Shown here: piece after piece, positions 1 to 8,144 of the stretch
How positions within the stretch are numbered: position 1 is the stretch's first letter
Layout of the letters: each line of letters starts with the position of its first letter
From: a bacterium
GTDB lineage: Bacteria; CSSED10-310; JAJRTK01
NCBI GenBank assembly: GCA_024278345.1
Contig: JAJRTK010000492.1
Coordinates: 1-18,274 of the forward strand
Direction of reading: 5' to 3'
Length of the DNA stretch: 18,274 nucleotides
Notes under the pieces: model-generated
Database searches by the model: none
What the model saw: the letters and a program-made list of their open reading frames with translations, nothing else
Told to the model about the DNA's origin: nothing
Position numbers and translations under genes: made by a program

Positions 1-192
1 AAGAAGATGGAATTCTGACACCGTGACCGCCGCCTCCGGCGGTCCGGTCGTCGCGCCCAGCCAAAACGGGAAGTAGCTCTTTTGCTGCAAGCTCCAAAGG
101 GGCTTATTCAGTAGCAGACGCTAGACGGGGGACTCCACCAAGTTCCCCTTGTGGCCTGGCCCCGGACCTATGCTCCTCCGATCCTCGGAATC
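1..192. other. Non-coding stretch at window start
   Basis: No convincing gene is seen. It lies downstream of the minus-strand carbamoyltransferase operon. A perfect 7-bp stem with a 4-base loop sits at 26-43 (ACCGCCG / CGGCGGT). A weaker imperfect stem at 137-156 (CCAC-CAAG / CTTG-TGG, one bulge) could stabilise the 3' end of the operon transcript, but no clear T-run follows on the minus strand, so I do not call a terminator. Open frames here are short and of low-complexity composition. Confidence 0.5.
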
Positions 193-393
193 CTAAAAGA
201 GCGCGTAGATGAACGGCATGACCGCGGAGCTTTCGGTGAGCACGATGAAAAGGCTCATTGCCAAAAGAATGACAATGATTGGGGCGAGCCACCACTTTTT
301 TTCATTCCTCATGAAAAGCCAGAGCTCACCGAAAAAACCCAGGTTCTCTTCCGGCAAAAATGGCTGATTGTCTTGCTGCTTGTCCGGTGTCAT
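193..393 (-). CDS. DUF5989-type small membrane protein (SxtK-like position)
   Basis: A 66-residue protein starting MTPDKQQDNQ and ending FIYALF. The sequence shows a polar N-terminus, a short amphipathic stretch (GFFGELWLFMRNEKKWW, about residues 20-36) and one strongly hydrophobic segment at about 37-53, so a single-pass inner-membrane protein is likely. Small proteins of this kind are known next to NodU/CmcH carbamoyltransferases; in saxitoxin clusters the matching position is sxtK. The molecular role is not known to me. I chose the ATG at 393 because a good Shine-Dalgarno (GAGGA) lies just upstream and overlaps the TGA stop of the preceding gene (402-404), which suggests translational coupling. 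The longer in-frame extension to 642 overlaps the SxtJ-like gene and is not real. Confidence 0.8.
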   Translation of the reverse strand: MTPDKQQDNQPFLPEENLGFFGELWLFMRNEKKWWLAPIIVILLAMSLFIVLTESSAVMPFIYALF

Positions 394-401
394 GGAATTC
401 C

Positions 402-803
402 TCAGAATTGGCGGAAGTAGCGTTGTCTCCCACCTTTTGGCTCCGTTCGCGGCAGCCAAAGTGTAGGGGCATCGGGACGGGTAAGAGCGAGAAGATCCAG
501 TCCAAGGATCCGGTGGATGAGCCCGGCCAGGGAAAAGAGGGTGTAGTACAAGAGCCCAAGGAGCAGACGAGTATTGAACCAACCAAGAGCCGCGGCGATT
601 TTCATCCAGACGCGGAAAACCGGGCGCAGGGCCGGCTGCCATAGAACTCCTCCCACGAAAGTGTAAAGCCCTCCTATTGCCACGATAAGGCGAGTCGTCG
701 ATCGAATGTTGGCAAAAACAACCAGGAGTAGACAGATGGCGGCAACAAAGATCCCGAAGATCCGGATCTGCTTCTTTTCGAACTCTGGGCTCATGGGTGT
801 CAT
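402..803 (-). CDS. SxtJ-family membrane protein
   Basis: A 133-residue protein with hydrophobic segments at about residues 13-32, 37-55 and 79-100, so two or three membrane passes, and a charged C-terminal tail ending RQRYFRQF. The layout and ending fit the SxtJ family, unknown-function membrane proteins found beside O-carbamoyltransferases. The start ATG (803) lies only 3 bases after the carbamoyltransferase stop (807-809). No clear Shine-Dalgarno is visible, so translation is probably coupled to the upstream gene; a second in-frame ATG at 794 is an alternative start. A role in anchoring or supplying the carbamoyltransferase at the membrane is inference only. Confidence 0.82.
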   Translation of the reverse strand: MTPMSPEFEKKQIRIFGIFVAAICLLLVVFANIRSTTRLIVAIGGLYTFVGGVLWQPALRPVFRVWMKIAAALGWFNTRLLLGLLYYTLFSLAGLIHRILGLDLLALTRPDAPTLWLPRTEPKGGRQRYFRQF

Positions 804-806
804 GGA

Positions 807-2627
807 TTAGTCCAACTCATAGAGTTTTCGCCAGTCTTCGTCTTCTTCAAGAGGCGTCTGTCTCGTCTTGTCCAGCACATAGTCCCCCAGCACCAGGGTG
901 TCCATGTTGGTGCGCATGAAACAGAGCCATGCCTGTTCTGGATTGTGAACGATGGGTTCGCCTCGGACGTTGAAGCTTGTGTTGACTACGAGGTCGCAGC
1001 CTGTTCGCCGGGCGAATGCGGAGATGAGCGCGTGGTAGCGGGGGTTGCGCTGGCTATCGACGGTTTGAATTCGGGCGGAGTTATCGACGTGGGTGATGGC
1101 TGGAACTTCGGACCGCTCAACCTGGAGCCTCTCGATACCGGAAAGCTCTTGATCTTGTTCGGAAAGCAGCTTCCGCCGCGCCTTCGCCACCGGAGCCACC
1201 ACGAGCATGTAGGGGCTGGGCGCCTCCAGCTCGAACCACTTGTCGGCACTCTCTTCCAGAACGGAGGGAGCGAAGGGGCGAAACGATTCCCGGAATTTGA
1301 TCTTGAGGTTCATGGTCTTTTGCATTTTGGGCGACCGGGGATCGCCCAGGATACTTCGATTCCCCAAGGCCCTTGGGCCGAACTCCATTCGTCCTTGGAA
1401 CCATCCGACGACCTTTTCGTTATCCAGCAGCTCCGCGACGTGGGCTGTGAGGGAGTCTACAGTGGAGAAACATTCGTAGACGGAGCCTTGCTTGTCCAGG
1501 AATCGCTTGATCTCCTCATTGGAGAATTCCGGGCCCAGGAGCGAGCCCTGCTGCGAATCGTGGATCCCATCGGCCACTCGAGGGTTCTCTAAAAGCTGGT
1601 GCCAAATGAAAAGTGCGATTCCCAAGGCGCCTCCTGCATCCCCCGCCGAGGGCTGAATCCAGATGGAATCGAAAGGACCCTCTCGGAGAACCCGCCCGTT
1701 TGCCACGCAGTTCAGGGCGACACCTCCAGCGAGGCAGAGATTTGTCTGTCCAGTGGCCTCATGGACGTGGCGGGCGCCGCGGAGCATGACTTCTTCGGTG
1801 ACCTTTTGGACTGACGCAGCCAAATCCATGTCGAGTTGTCGAACCCGGGTTTCGGGTGTCCTGGGAGGGCCGCCAAAAAGGTCGTGGAACTTCTTGCCGG
1901 TCATGGTCAGGCCGGCACAGTAATTAAAATAGGACAGATCGAGCCAGAAGGAGCCATCCTCCTTGAGGTGGATGAGATGCTCGTAGATCCTATCGACATA
2001 TTTCGGATCGCCGTAAGGAGCGAGTCCCATGAGCTTGTACTCTCCGCTATTGACCTTGAATCCGGTGTAATAAGTAAAAGCGGAGTAAAGTAACCCAAGA
2101 GAGTGGGGAAAGCGGACCTCGTGAGTGAGCTCGATCCTGTTGCCAGACCCAACGCCGAAGCTCGCCGTGCTCCATTCTCCCACGCCGTCCATCGTCATGA
2201 TGGCGGCTTCTTGGAAGGGCGACGGGAAGAAGGCGCTGGCCGCATGGGACTCGTGGTGCTCCCCAAAAACCAGTGGCCCTTCGAAGTCAAGCTCCTTGGC
2301 CAGAATCTTCTTGATGTGGAGCTTTTGCTTCAGCCAGAGGGGCATGGCCTTGAGGAATGAGCGGATGCCCGAGGGCGCGAAGGCGATATAAGTTTCTAGG
2401 ATCCTTACAAACTTCTGGAGCGGTTTGTCGTAAAAGCCCACATAGTCGATATCCGACATGCTCAGCCCGCCGGTCTCCAGGCAGTAGCGGACGGCGGAGA
2501 TGGGGAAGCGGTGGTCGTGCTTTTTTCGCGTAAACCGCTCTTCTTGGGCGGCAGCAACAATGTTGCCATCCTGGACAAGGCATGCCGCGGAGTCGTGGTA
2601 AAAAGCGGATAGGCCAAGAATATTCAT
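807..2627 (-). CDS. NodU/CmcH/SxtI-family O-carbamoyltransferase
   Basis: A 606-residue protein, the usual family length. The family transfers a carbamoyl group from carbamoyl phosphate, via carbamoyl-adenylate, to a hydroxyl of a sugar, antibiotic or other small molecule in the cytoplasm. The N-terminal ASKHA/TsaD-like domain opens with MNILGLSAFYHDSAACLV. It continues with the metal-site region GEHHESHAASAF (122-133), the DGVGEWSTASFG segment (147-158) and LAGGVALNCVANG (299-311). The C-terminal YrdC-like part includes QGRMEFGPRALGNRSILGDP (411-430), ESFRPFAPSVLE (447-458) and NTSFNVRGEPIVHNP (549-563). The ATG at 2627 matches the conserved N-terminus; the ribosome site (GAGAG, 8 bases upstream) is modest. 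It is first gene of a three-gene operon with SxtJ-like and DUF5989-like proteins. The substrate cannot be told: no glycosyltransferase, polyketide or saxitoxin gene is nearby. Confidence 0.95.
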   Translation of the reverse strand: MNILGLSAFYHDSAACLVQDGNIVAAAQEERFTRKKHDHRFPISAVRYCLETGGLSMSDIDYVGFYDKPLQKFVRILETYIAFAPSGIRSFLKAMPLWLKQKLHIKKILAKELDFEGPLVFGEHHESHAASAFFPSPFQEAAIMTMDGVGEWSTASFGVGSGNRIELTHEVRFPHSLGLLYSAFTYYTGFKVNSGEYKLMGLAPYGDPKYVDRIYEHLIHLKEDGSFWLDLSYFNYCAGLTMTGKKFHDLFGGPPRTPETRVRQLDMDLAASVQKVTEEVMLRGARHVHEATGQTNLCLAGGVALNCVANGRVLREGPFDSIWIQPSAGDAGGALGIALFIWHQLLENPRVADGIHDSQQGSLLGPEFSNEEIKRFLDKQGSVYECFSTVDSLTAHVAELLDNEKVVGWFQGRMEFGPRALGNRSILGDPRSPKMQKTMNLKIKFRESFRPFAPSVLEESADKWFELEAPSPYMLVVAPVAKARRKLLSEQDQELSGIERLQVERSEVPAITHVDNSARIQTVDSQRNPRYHALISAFARRTGCDLVVNTSFNVRGEPIVHNPEQAWLCFMRTNMDTLVLGDYVLDKTRQTPLEEDEDWRKLYELD

Positions 2628-2665
2628 GGAAATTCTCTCGAGTCCTGTAATTTGGCAAGTCCGTT

Positions 2666-2695
2666 ATTTAACCCGCTCATGGCTCAATCTGTCAA
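2666..2695 (-). promoter_or_regulatory. Predicted sigma70-like promoter of the carbamoyltransferase operon
   Basis: On the minus strand a perfect TTGACA (-35, at 2695-2690) is followed after 18 bases by TTAAAT (-10, at 2671-2666, 4 of 6 consensus). Transcription would start near 2658, giving a leader of about 30 bases before the ATG at 2627. Position and the consensus -35 make this the best promoter candidate in the window. Confidence 0.6.
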
Positions 2696-2756
2696 ACCCG
2701 AGTTTTATTGTGCGGTGACTGTCGTTCATGCCCCGGAAGTGGGAAGCGCCGCCTTG

Positions 2757-2850
2757 CGGGAGATTATTTCGTCCCCAAAATGCTTTCTTTTTTTGTTGCG
2801 TCCGCTCCCGTCGCCGGCCATCCGGCCGTCGCCACTCGCCTTTTCCCGCC
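2757..2850 (-). repeat. Dispersed intergenic repeat, copy A
   Basis: Read on the minus strand, this stretch closely resembles plus-strand 4588-4685. Shared runs in the same order include GGCGGG, AAGGCG, GACGGGAGCGGA, CAAC and TTTTGG. Both copies hold a GC-rich hairpin (here CGGCC / GGCCG with a 4-base loop, 2814-2827) followed by an A-run and T-run that can pair. It lies upstream of the promoter for the carbamoyltransferase operon. I know no name for this element. Confidence 0.6.
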
Positions 2851-3016
2851 CATGACCAGCGTTCCCGCTCGGGAAGCATAACACTAGCCAAAAGTGTCCT
2901 GTAGCTTTCCCATTGAGGGCATTTCTGTAACACTCATGGAGAAGAATCGAACCACCCCAGAAGCATGAAAGGCGGGACGCCGCGGCCTCCGATGTTTTAA
3001 CTCCCCAATCTTTTTC

Positions 3017-3040
3017 CATGGAGGCCTTCCGGCCTCCATG
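3017..3040. repeat. 24-base hairpin repeat, copy 1
   Basis: Perfect 10-bp stem (CATGGAGGCC / GGCCTCCATG) with a TTCC loop. An identical copy lies at 3157-3180. Located in the long non-coding region before gcvT. Confidence 0.85.
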
Positions 3041-3087
3041 CTCCCCGAGCAGGCCGGCACTCCACGAACCGACCCCAAGAAGCGGGC

Positions 3088-3105
3088 GCAGGCCGGAAGG
3101 CCTGC
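3088..3105. repeat. Hairpin GCAGGCC / GGCCTGC
   Basis: Perfect 7-bp stem with GGAA loop, lying between the two 24-base hairpins. Its loop (GGAA) is the complement of the TTCC loop of the flanking hairpins, so it looks like a related element in the other orientation. Confidence 0.75.
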
Positions 3106-3112
3106 CCAAAAT

Positions 3113-3155
3113 CCGTTCCCCGGAACGTTTTCGCTCCGTTCCCCGGAACGTTTTC
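3113..3155. repeat. Two direct repeats of 20 bases, 23-base period
   Basis: The 20-base unit at 3113-3132 recurs exactly at 3136-3155. Each unit contains a small GTTCC-CC-GGAAC hairpin followed by GTTTTC. The second copy runs straight into the second 24-base hairpin. Confidence 0.85.
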
Positions 3156-3156
3156 C

Positions 3157-3180
3157 CATGGAGGCCTTCCGGCCTCCATG
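3157..3180. repeat. 24-base hairpin repeat, copy 2
   Basis: Identical to the hairpin at 3017-3040 (10-bp stem, TTCC loop), 140 bases further on. Both are preceded by a T-run followed by CC. Confidence 0.85.
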
Positions 3181-3183
3181 CAG

Positions 3184-3234
3184 GCGTGTACTTTCACGGC
3201 AAGACAGATGTCTGCTTTGCGTGTACTTTCACGG
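3184..3234. repeat. Direct repeat of 16 bases, 35-base period
   Basis: GCGTGTACTTTCACGG occurs exactly at 3184-3199 and 3219-3234. The spacer contains a small AGACA-GA-TGTCT palindrome (3202-3213). It may be a protein-binding site pair in the gcvT upstream region; no known operator is recognised. Confidence 0.75.
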
Positions 3235-3427
3235 TAACAGATCGAAAGAATTGTTTTTGCAAGAATGAGAACTGAGAGGAACTGCACCTTTTGCGTGGGA
3301 GGTGAAACCGCTTTGACACCCATGATCGGTCTCGGTTTTGGACATTCCAGGGCTTTGACTTTGGGGCATCTTTGGAGTAGCTGTCGGGGGATAAAAAAAA
3401 ACAGATTCAGCGGGACTTTGAGAAGAA
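3235..3427 (+). other. gcvT leader region, no recognised riboswitch
   Basis: This part of the 800-base non-coding region directly precedes gcvT. A TTGACA at 3313-3318 and a TTGACT at 3355-3360 are possible -35 boxes, but neither has a good -10 at the right spacing. A run of nine A's lies at 3393-3401. I looked for a glycine riboswitch and did not find its conserved core. How gcvTHP is controlled is therefore unknown from the sequence. Confidence 0.4.
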
Positions 3428-4588
3428 ATGAAAACAGCGGAATCGCGGAAGACTCCCTTGTATGATCTGCACGTGGAGGCGGGGGCCAAGATTGTCGATT
3501 TTGGCGGATGGCTTATGCCACTTTGGACTTCGGGCCTTCTGGAGGAGCATCGGGCGGTGCGTACCTCGGCTGGCCTGTTCGACGTGAGCCACATGGGTGA
3601 AGTTTGGCTTGAGGGGGCCGGTGCGTCGAGGGTCCTGGGGAGTCTGGTGACGGCCGACGTTCTAGAGCTTCGGCCCGGGCGTGCCAAGTATTGTGCCTTG
3701 CTCAATGAAGAAGGGGGCATTGTCGATGATCTTTTAGTCTACAAGCTCCGTGAAGAGCGATTGCTTTGCGTGGTCAATGCGGGAACGCGGGAAGGCGATA
3801 TCGAGCAGATTCGGCGTCATTTGCCCGCGGGTTGTGGGATCGATCTCGTGGATCGGACTTTAGAAACCTGCTTATTGGCATTGCAGGGGCCGCGCACGAG
3901 GGAGATTCTGTTTCGGGCAGCGGGTTCCGAGCTTCGGATGCCATTCTACGGATTTGTGGAAACGGTGGTGGCGGGGGTGGACTGTTTGGTTGCGCGGACT
4001 GGGTACACGGGCGAGTGGGGCTATGAGATCATGGCGCCGTGGGAAGCTGGGCCAGAGCTTTGGCGTGCCCTCATGGATGCGGGGTCGGATGCGAATCTTC
4101 GCCCCGTGGGCTTGGGAGCTCGAGACACTCTCCGGTTGGAAGCGGGGATGATGCTTTACGGCAATGACATGGACGAGACGACCACGCCTTTGGAGGCGGG
4201 GTTGGAGTGGATCGTTAGTTGGGATCATGAGTTTGTGGGCCGGGAAGCTTTATTGAAACAGAAACGAGAGGGTTGCCGGCGCCGTTTGGTGGGCTTTGAG
4301 ATGGTGGACCGCGGGATTCCTCGTTCGGGCTATCGGGTTCAGGCGCCGGATGGCCGGTGGGTGGGTGTGGTCACTAGCGGGACGAAGTCCCCGACTCTGG
4401 GGAAGGCCATCGGGCTTGCTTACGTGGAGCCCGGGTTGGCTGAAATTGGGCGGGTTCTTGGGATCGAGGTAAGAAAAACGACCCGTCAGGCACGGGTGGT
4501 GGAATTGCCCTTCTACCGCCGGCCTCGGCGGAGGCCCGGGAAGGTTGCATCTAGGGGAGCGGGTTCCTTGGGAACAGAAGCCTCTTAA
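3428..4588 (+). CDS. gcvT: Aminomethyltransferase (glycine cleavage T protein)
   Basis: A 386-residue cytoplasmic enzyme that moves the aminomethyl group from lipoyl-H protein to tetrahydrofolate, releasing ammonia and forming 5,10-methylene-THF. Family motifs seen: LYDLHVEAGAKIVDFGGWLMP (11-31), FDVSHMGEV (51-59), EGGIVDDLLVY (95-105) holding the expected catalytic Asp at 100-101, TGYTGEWGYE (191-200) and RDTLRLEAGMMLYGNDMDE (232-250). The C-terminal barrel ends in the usual VVELPFYRR (about 357-365). After that there are about 21 extra residues rich in Arg, Pro and Gly, beyond the normal family end. The start ATG follows GAGAA; ribosome site is weak. It heads the gcvT-gcvH-gcvP run. Confidence 0.96.
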   Translation: MKTAESRKTPLYDLHVEAGAKIVDFGGWLMPLWTSGLLEEHRAVRTSAGLFDVSHMGEVWLEGAGASRVLGSLVTADVLELRPGRAKYCALLNEEGGIVDDLLVYKLREERLLCVVNAGTREGDIEQIRRHLPAGCGIDLVDRTLETCLLALQGPRTREILFRAAGSELRMPFYGFVETVVAGVDCLVARTGYTGEWGYEIMAPWEAGPELWRALMDAGSDANLRPVGLGARDTLRLEAGMMLYGNDMDETTTPLEAGLEWIVSWDHEFVGREALLKQKREGCRRRLVGFEMVDRGIPRSGYRVQAPDGRWVGVVTSGTKSPTLGKAIGLAYVEPGLAEIGRVLGIEVRKTTRQARVVELPFYRRPRRRPGKVASRGAGSLGTEAS

Positions 4589-4685
4589 GGCGGGTAAGAA
4601 AGGCGGACGGCGGCGGACGGATTGCCGCCGACGGGAGCGGAAGTCAACCCCCAAAAAGAGGTTTTTGGAGAGACCTTTTTGGCGG
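4588..4685 (+). repeat. Dispersed intergenic repeat, copy B
   Basis: It resembles minus-strand 2757-2850 over its length and lies between gcvT and gcvH. It contains a GC-rich hairpin (CGGCGGC / GCCGCCG, about 4609-4631) and a second hairpin CCAAAAA-gagg-TTTTTGG at 4651-4668. The second hairpin followed by CCTTTTT (4674-4680) could also act as a weak internal terminator that lowers gcvHP relative to gcvT; that is inference. Confidence 0.6.
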
Positions 4686-4767
4686 GTGAGGCGCGATTTT
4701 GACGGTATGACGCGCTTTGTGGATCACGGGCGAGTCGGGCATTGATTGTTGGCAATTGGGAGATGAG

Positions 4768-5163
4768 ATGAGCAGCATTCCAGAGGGACGGTGTTATTCG
4801 GTGGAGCACGAATGGATCGAAGTCGATGGCGATTTGGGGAAGGTTGGGATCACGGAGTTTGCTCAGGCGGAGCTGGGCGAGGTTGTCTATGTAGAGCTTC
4901 CGTCGGTGGGTGAGACGTTTGATGCTGGGGAGACTTTTGGCACGGTGGAATCGACGAAGGCCGTGAGTGATCTCTGTGCGCCGGTTTCTGGCGAAGTCGT
5001 GGAGATCAACGAAGAATTGGAAGACGATCCGGCGAGGGTCAACGAGGCTCCTTACGGTGAGGGTTGGCTTTTGGTTCTGCGCCTTTCGGAGGCCACCGAG
5101 TTAGATAAGCTTATGGATGCAGCGGCTTACGAACAGTTCCTTCACGAGCGGTCCGACGATTGA
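4768..5163 (+). CDS. gcvH: Glycine cleavage H protein (lipoyl carrier)
   Basis: A 131-residue protein, the normal H-protein length. It carries the methylamine group between P and T proteins on a lipoyl arm. The lipoylated lysine is K64 in the motif ETFGTVESTKAVSD (54-67), and the family start SVEHEWIEVDGDLGKVGIT and late NEAPYGEGWLLVL (92-104) are clear. I chose the ATG at 4768 rather than the upstream in-frame ATG at 4717 because a strong GGGAG lies just before it and because the family N-terminus begins here. It follows gcvT after 179 bases containing a repeat element and precedes gcvP by 74 bases. Lipoylation enzymes are not in the window. Confidence 0.97.
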   Translation: MSSIPEGRCYSVEHEWIEVDGDLGKVGITEFAQAELGEVVYVELPSVGETFDAGETFGTVESTKAVSDLCAPVSGEVVEINEELEDDPARVNEAPYGEGWLLVLRLSEATELDKLMDAAAYEQFLHERSDD

Positions 5164-5237
5164 TCCTTTGGCAGGGCAAATCTTCAGGGGATGTTTGGTC
5201 TAGGAAGCCATGAACGTTGAGGTTGGAGAAGCCGACG

Positions 5238-8144
5238 ATGAAGACCGATGATGATTTTCCGGCTCTCTTTGAGCCCAGCGGCTCTTTTGAAAGCCGCCAC
5301 ATTGGCCCTTCCAAGGATGAGATCCGGGAGATGCTGGAACATCTGGGCCTTGGAAGCTTGCCGGAGTTTCTCCGAGAAGTGATTCCAGAGCCTCTCCGCT
5401 GTCGAGGCGGGGCCTTCGAGCTGGAGAAACCCCGTGGCGAGCGGGAACTGTTGGCCGAGCTCCGGGAGTTGGCGAAAAAAAACGAGATTTTTCGGTCGTT
5501 TGTTGGTTGTGGTTACCATGACACTTGGGTGCCTGCGGTCATTCTGCGGAATATCTTGGAGGAGCCCTGCTGGTACACGCAGTACACGCCGTACCAGGCG
5601 GAGATAGCCCAGGGCCGCCTGGAAATGCTCCTCAATTTCCAGACGATGATTTGTGAGCTCACGGGACTTGAGCTTGCCAACGCATCGCTTTTGGATGAAG
5701 GGACGGCGGCGGCGGAGGCCATGGCCATGAGTCTTCGGCTGCGGCCAAGGAAGAGCCGGGCGAGCCGCTATTTTGTCTCCGAGGCGTGCCATCCGCAGAC
5801 GATTGAAGTGCTGAAGACTCGCGCGGCGACCCTTGGCGTGGAGATCTTGGTGGGCGACCACGAGTCTTTTCTTCCTGATGCCCGTTTTTTTGGCGCGTTG
5901 GTGCAGTTTCCGGCGACGGACGGGACGCTCCACGACTATGGGGAGTTTTGCCGCGCGGCTCACCAGGCGGGGATCTTGGTGACGGTTGCCGCGGACATTT
6001 TGTCCCTTTGTCTTTTTCGGCCGCCCGGCGAAGTGGGAGCCGATATTGCTGTGGGAAGCACTCAGCGTTTTGGGGTCCCCATGGGGTATGGCGGGCCGCA
6101 TGCGGCCTATTTTGCCACTCGGGAAGAGTTCAGACGCCAGATCCCTGGGCGGTTGGTGGGAGTGTCCGTGGATTCGGCGGGTCGCCCGGCTTTTCGCTTG
6201 GCGATCCAGACGCGGGAGCAGCACATTCGGCGTCACCGAGCCACGAGCAACATCTGCACCGCTCAGGTCTTGCTGGCAGTGGTCGCTGCAGCTTACGCCA
6301 TTTATCATGGGCCTGCGGGGCTTCTGGAGATCGCCGGGCGGGTCCGTCGCGGAGCCCATCTGTTGCGGGCAGCTTTGGAAGCACAGGGGGAGGCCGTGGT
6401 GAGTGGGCCGCTCTTTGACACTCTCCGCGTGACACCGGCGAGCTTCAGCGAGCTTGAGCTTTTGCACCGGGCTTGGGGCCGGAGGATCAACCTTCGGGGA
6501 ATGGGGGATGGATCTGTCTGCATCAGCTTGGATGAGACCACTTCCCGGGGGGATCTGGCGGATTTGCTCGAGGTTTTTGGGGCGGAATCCGGGGAGGCGC
6601 ATGCTCGGCTAGAAGGGCTTGCAACAGAGATGGAGATGGCGTTGCCGAAGGGCCTTCGTCGGAGCCGTGAGTTCTTGAGTCAGGAGGTCTTTGCCCTATA
6701 CCACACTGAGACGGAAATGCTCCGTTATTTGAAACGCTTAGAGGCGCGTGACCTCTCGTTGGCTCACTCCATGATTCCCTTGGGATCTTGTACCATGAAG
6801 CTCAACGGCACGGCGGAGATGATTCCCCTCACTTGGCCCGAATTCGGGGGGCTCCACCCCTTTGCGCCATTGGAGCAGAGCCGGGGGTACCAGCGCCTTT
6901 TCGCCGATCTGGAGCGCTGGCTGGCCGATCTCACGGGATTCGATGCCGTGACGCTCCAGCCCAATGCCGGTTCTCAGGGGGAATATACGGGACTTCTGGC
7001 CATTCGTGCTTATCATGCCAGCCGTGGTCAGGCCGAACGGGTCGTTTGCCTCATCCCTGCGTCGGCTCACGGGACCAATCCGGCTAGCGCGGTCATGGCT
7101 GGACTGAAAGTCGTGGCTGTCGCCTGTGACGAAAACGGGAACATCGACATCGAGGATTTAGAGAAAAAGGCTCAAAAGCACTCCCGGCAGTTGGCTGCGC
7201 TCATGGTGACCTATCCCTCCACCCACGGCGTCTTTGAAGAAGGGATTTTGGAGGTCTGCCGGATTGTCCATGATTGCGGCGGGCAGGTCTACCTGGACGG
7301 CGCCAACATGAACGCCCTTGTCGGGCTGTGCAAGCCCGCGGAGTTCGGGGCCGATATCTGTCATTTAAACCTGCACAAGACGTTCGCCATTCCCCATGGC
7401 GGAGGGGGTCCTGGCGTGGGACCAGTGGCGGCCAAGTCCCATTTGGCGAAGTTTTTGCCTGGTCATCCCCTTTTCGGGAGCTCTTGTGTGGGTCCCGTAT
7501 CGGCGGCCCCTTGGGGCAGCGCCAGTATCTTGCCCATTTCGTGGAGCTATATCCGCCTCATGGGGGTCGGGGGACTGGCGCGGGCTTCCGCCGTTGCCAT
7601 GTTGAGTGCCAACTACGTGGCCAAGCGTCTGGAGAAGCATTATCCGGTTGTTTATCGCGGTAAGCGGGGTTTTGTGGCCCACGAGTGCATTATCGATCTC
7701 CGGCCCCTCAAAAAGCTGGCGGGCATTGATGTAGATGACGTTGCCAAGCGCCTCATGGACTATGGATTCCATGCGCCCACCATGTCCTGGCCCGTGGCGG
7801 GAACGATGATGATCGAGCCCACCGAAAGCGAGTCAAAGGCCGAGCTGGACCGCTTTTGCGAGGCAATGATCAGCATTCGCGAGGAGATCCGAGAGATCGA
7901 AAAGGGGGACGTGGGACGACAGGACAACCTGCTCAAGAATGCGCCTCACTCGCCTGACGATCTGTTGGTGGAGAAGTGGGAACATCCCTACGGCCGCCAG
8001 CAGGCCGCTTTCCCCTTGCCTTGGATCCGTGAGCGGAAGTTTTGGCCCGCTGTGGCAAGGATCGACAATGCCTATGGGGATCGCCATCTACTTTGCACCT
8101 GTCCAACGGTGGCCCAGATGGCGGAGGAGCCCGCCGTGGGCTAA
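5238..8144 (+). CDS. gcvP: Glycine dehydrogenase (decarboxylating), single-chain P protein
   Basis: A 968-residue PLP enzyme, the full-length single-chain form rather than split gcvPA/gcvPB. It decarboxylates glycine and passes the methylamine to the lipoyl arm of GcvH. Seen: N-terminal [15 protein letters not shown]; the inactive-half motifs [12 protein letters not shown] and [12 protein letters not shown]; and, in the active half, [32 protein letters not shown] and [18 protein letters not shown]. The PLP lysine is K714 (AAG at 7377-7379). The C-terminus [14 protein letters not shown] is typical. I chose the ATG at 5238 because GGAGAAG lies 6 bases upstream; a TTG at 5217 would add 7 residues. 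It is the last gene of the gcv run. Confidence 0.97.
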   Translation: MKTDDDFPALFEPSGSFESRHIGPSKDEIREMLEHLGLGSLPEFLREVIPEPLRCRGGAFELEKPRGERELLAELRELAKKNEIFRSFVGCGYHDTWVPAVILRNILEEPCWYTQYTPYQAEIAQGRLEMLLNFQTMICELTGLELANASLLDEGTAAAEAMAMSLRLRPRKSRASRYFVSEACHPQTIEVLKTRAATLGVEILVGDHESFLPDARFFGALVQFPATDGTLHDYGEFCRAAHQAGILVTVAADILSLCLFRPPGEVGADIAVGSTQRFGVPMGYGGPHAAYFATREEFRRQIPGRLVGVSVDSAGRPAFRLAIQTREQHIRRHRATSNICTAQVLLAVVAAAYAIYHGPAGLLEIAGRVRRGAHLLRAALEAQGEAVVSGPLFDTLRVTPASFSELELLHRAWGRRINLRGMGDGSVCISLDETTSRGDLADLLEVFGAESGEAHARLEGLATEMEMALPKGLRRSREFLSQEVFALYHTETEMLRYLKRLEARDLSLAHSMIPLGSCTMKLNGTAEMIPLTWPEFGGLHPFAPLEQSRGYQRLFADLERWLADLTGFDAVTLQPNAGSQGEYTGLLAIRAYHASRGQAERVVCLIPASAHGTNPASAVMAGLKVVAVACDENGNIDIEDLEKKAQKHSRQLAALMVTYPSTHGVFEEGILEVCRIVHDCGGQVYLDGANMNALVGLCKPAEFGADICHLNLHKTFAIPHGGGGPGVGPVAAKSHLAKFLPGHPLFGSSCVGPVSAAPWGSASILPISWSYIRLMGVGGLARASAVAMLSANYVAKRLEKHYPVVYRGKRGFVAHECIIDLRPLKKLAGIDVDDVAKRLMDYGFHAPTMSWPVAGTMMIEPTESESKAELDRFCEAMISIREEIREIEKGDVGRQDNLLKNAPHSPDDLLVEKWEHPYGRQQAAFPLPWIRERKFWPAVARIDNAYGDRHLLCTCPTVAQMAEEPAVG

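Noticed and set aside
945-1592. Open frame of 215 residues on the plus strand inside the carbamoyltransferase gene
   Set aside because: Mirror of conserved carbamoyltransferase codons, without recognisable features of its own.
193-2627. Saxitoxin biosynthesis cluster
   Set aside because: Only the carbamoyltransferase and its two small partners are present; these trios occur widely without any toxin genes.
2935-2965. tRNA-like T-loop (GGTTCGATTC on the minus strand)
   Set aside because: The flanking bases do not form a T stem, and no matching acceptor, D or anticodon arms are found around it.
3017-3234. CRISPR array
   Set aside because: The repeats are of several different kinds, with only two copies each and no regular spacers; no cas genes nearby.
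2997-3323. Open frames through the hairpin-rich region before gcvT
   Set aside because: They run over inverted and direct repeats, share repeated peptide pieces caused by the DNA repeats, and match no protein family I know.
3235-3427. Glycine riboswitch upstream of gcvT
   Set aside because: Expected from the gene context, but the conserved aptamer core segments are not present on reading the leader; a covariance search would settle it.
4651-4680. Strong rho-independent terminator between gcvT and gcvH
   Set aside because: The CCAAAAA/TTTTTGG stem is AT-rich and weak, and the T-run is offset; at most a partial attenuator.
5184-6602. Long open frame of 472 residues antisense to gcvP
   Set aside because: It overlaps the well-supported gcvP in full, is rich in Arg/Pro/His, and shows no family motif; typical shadow in GC-rich DNA.
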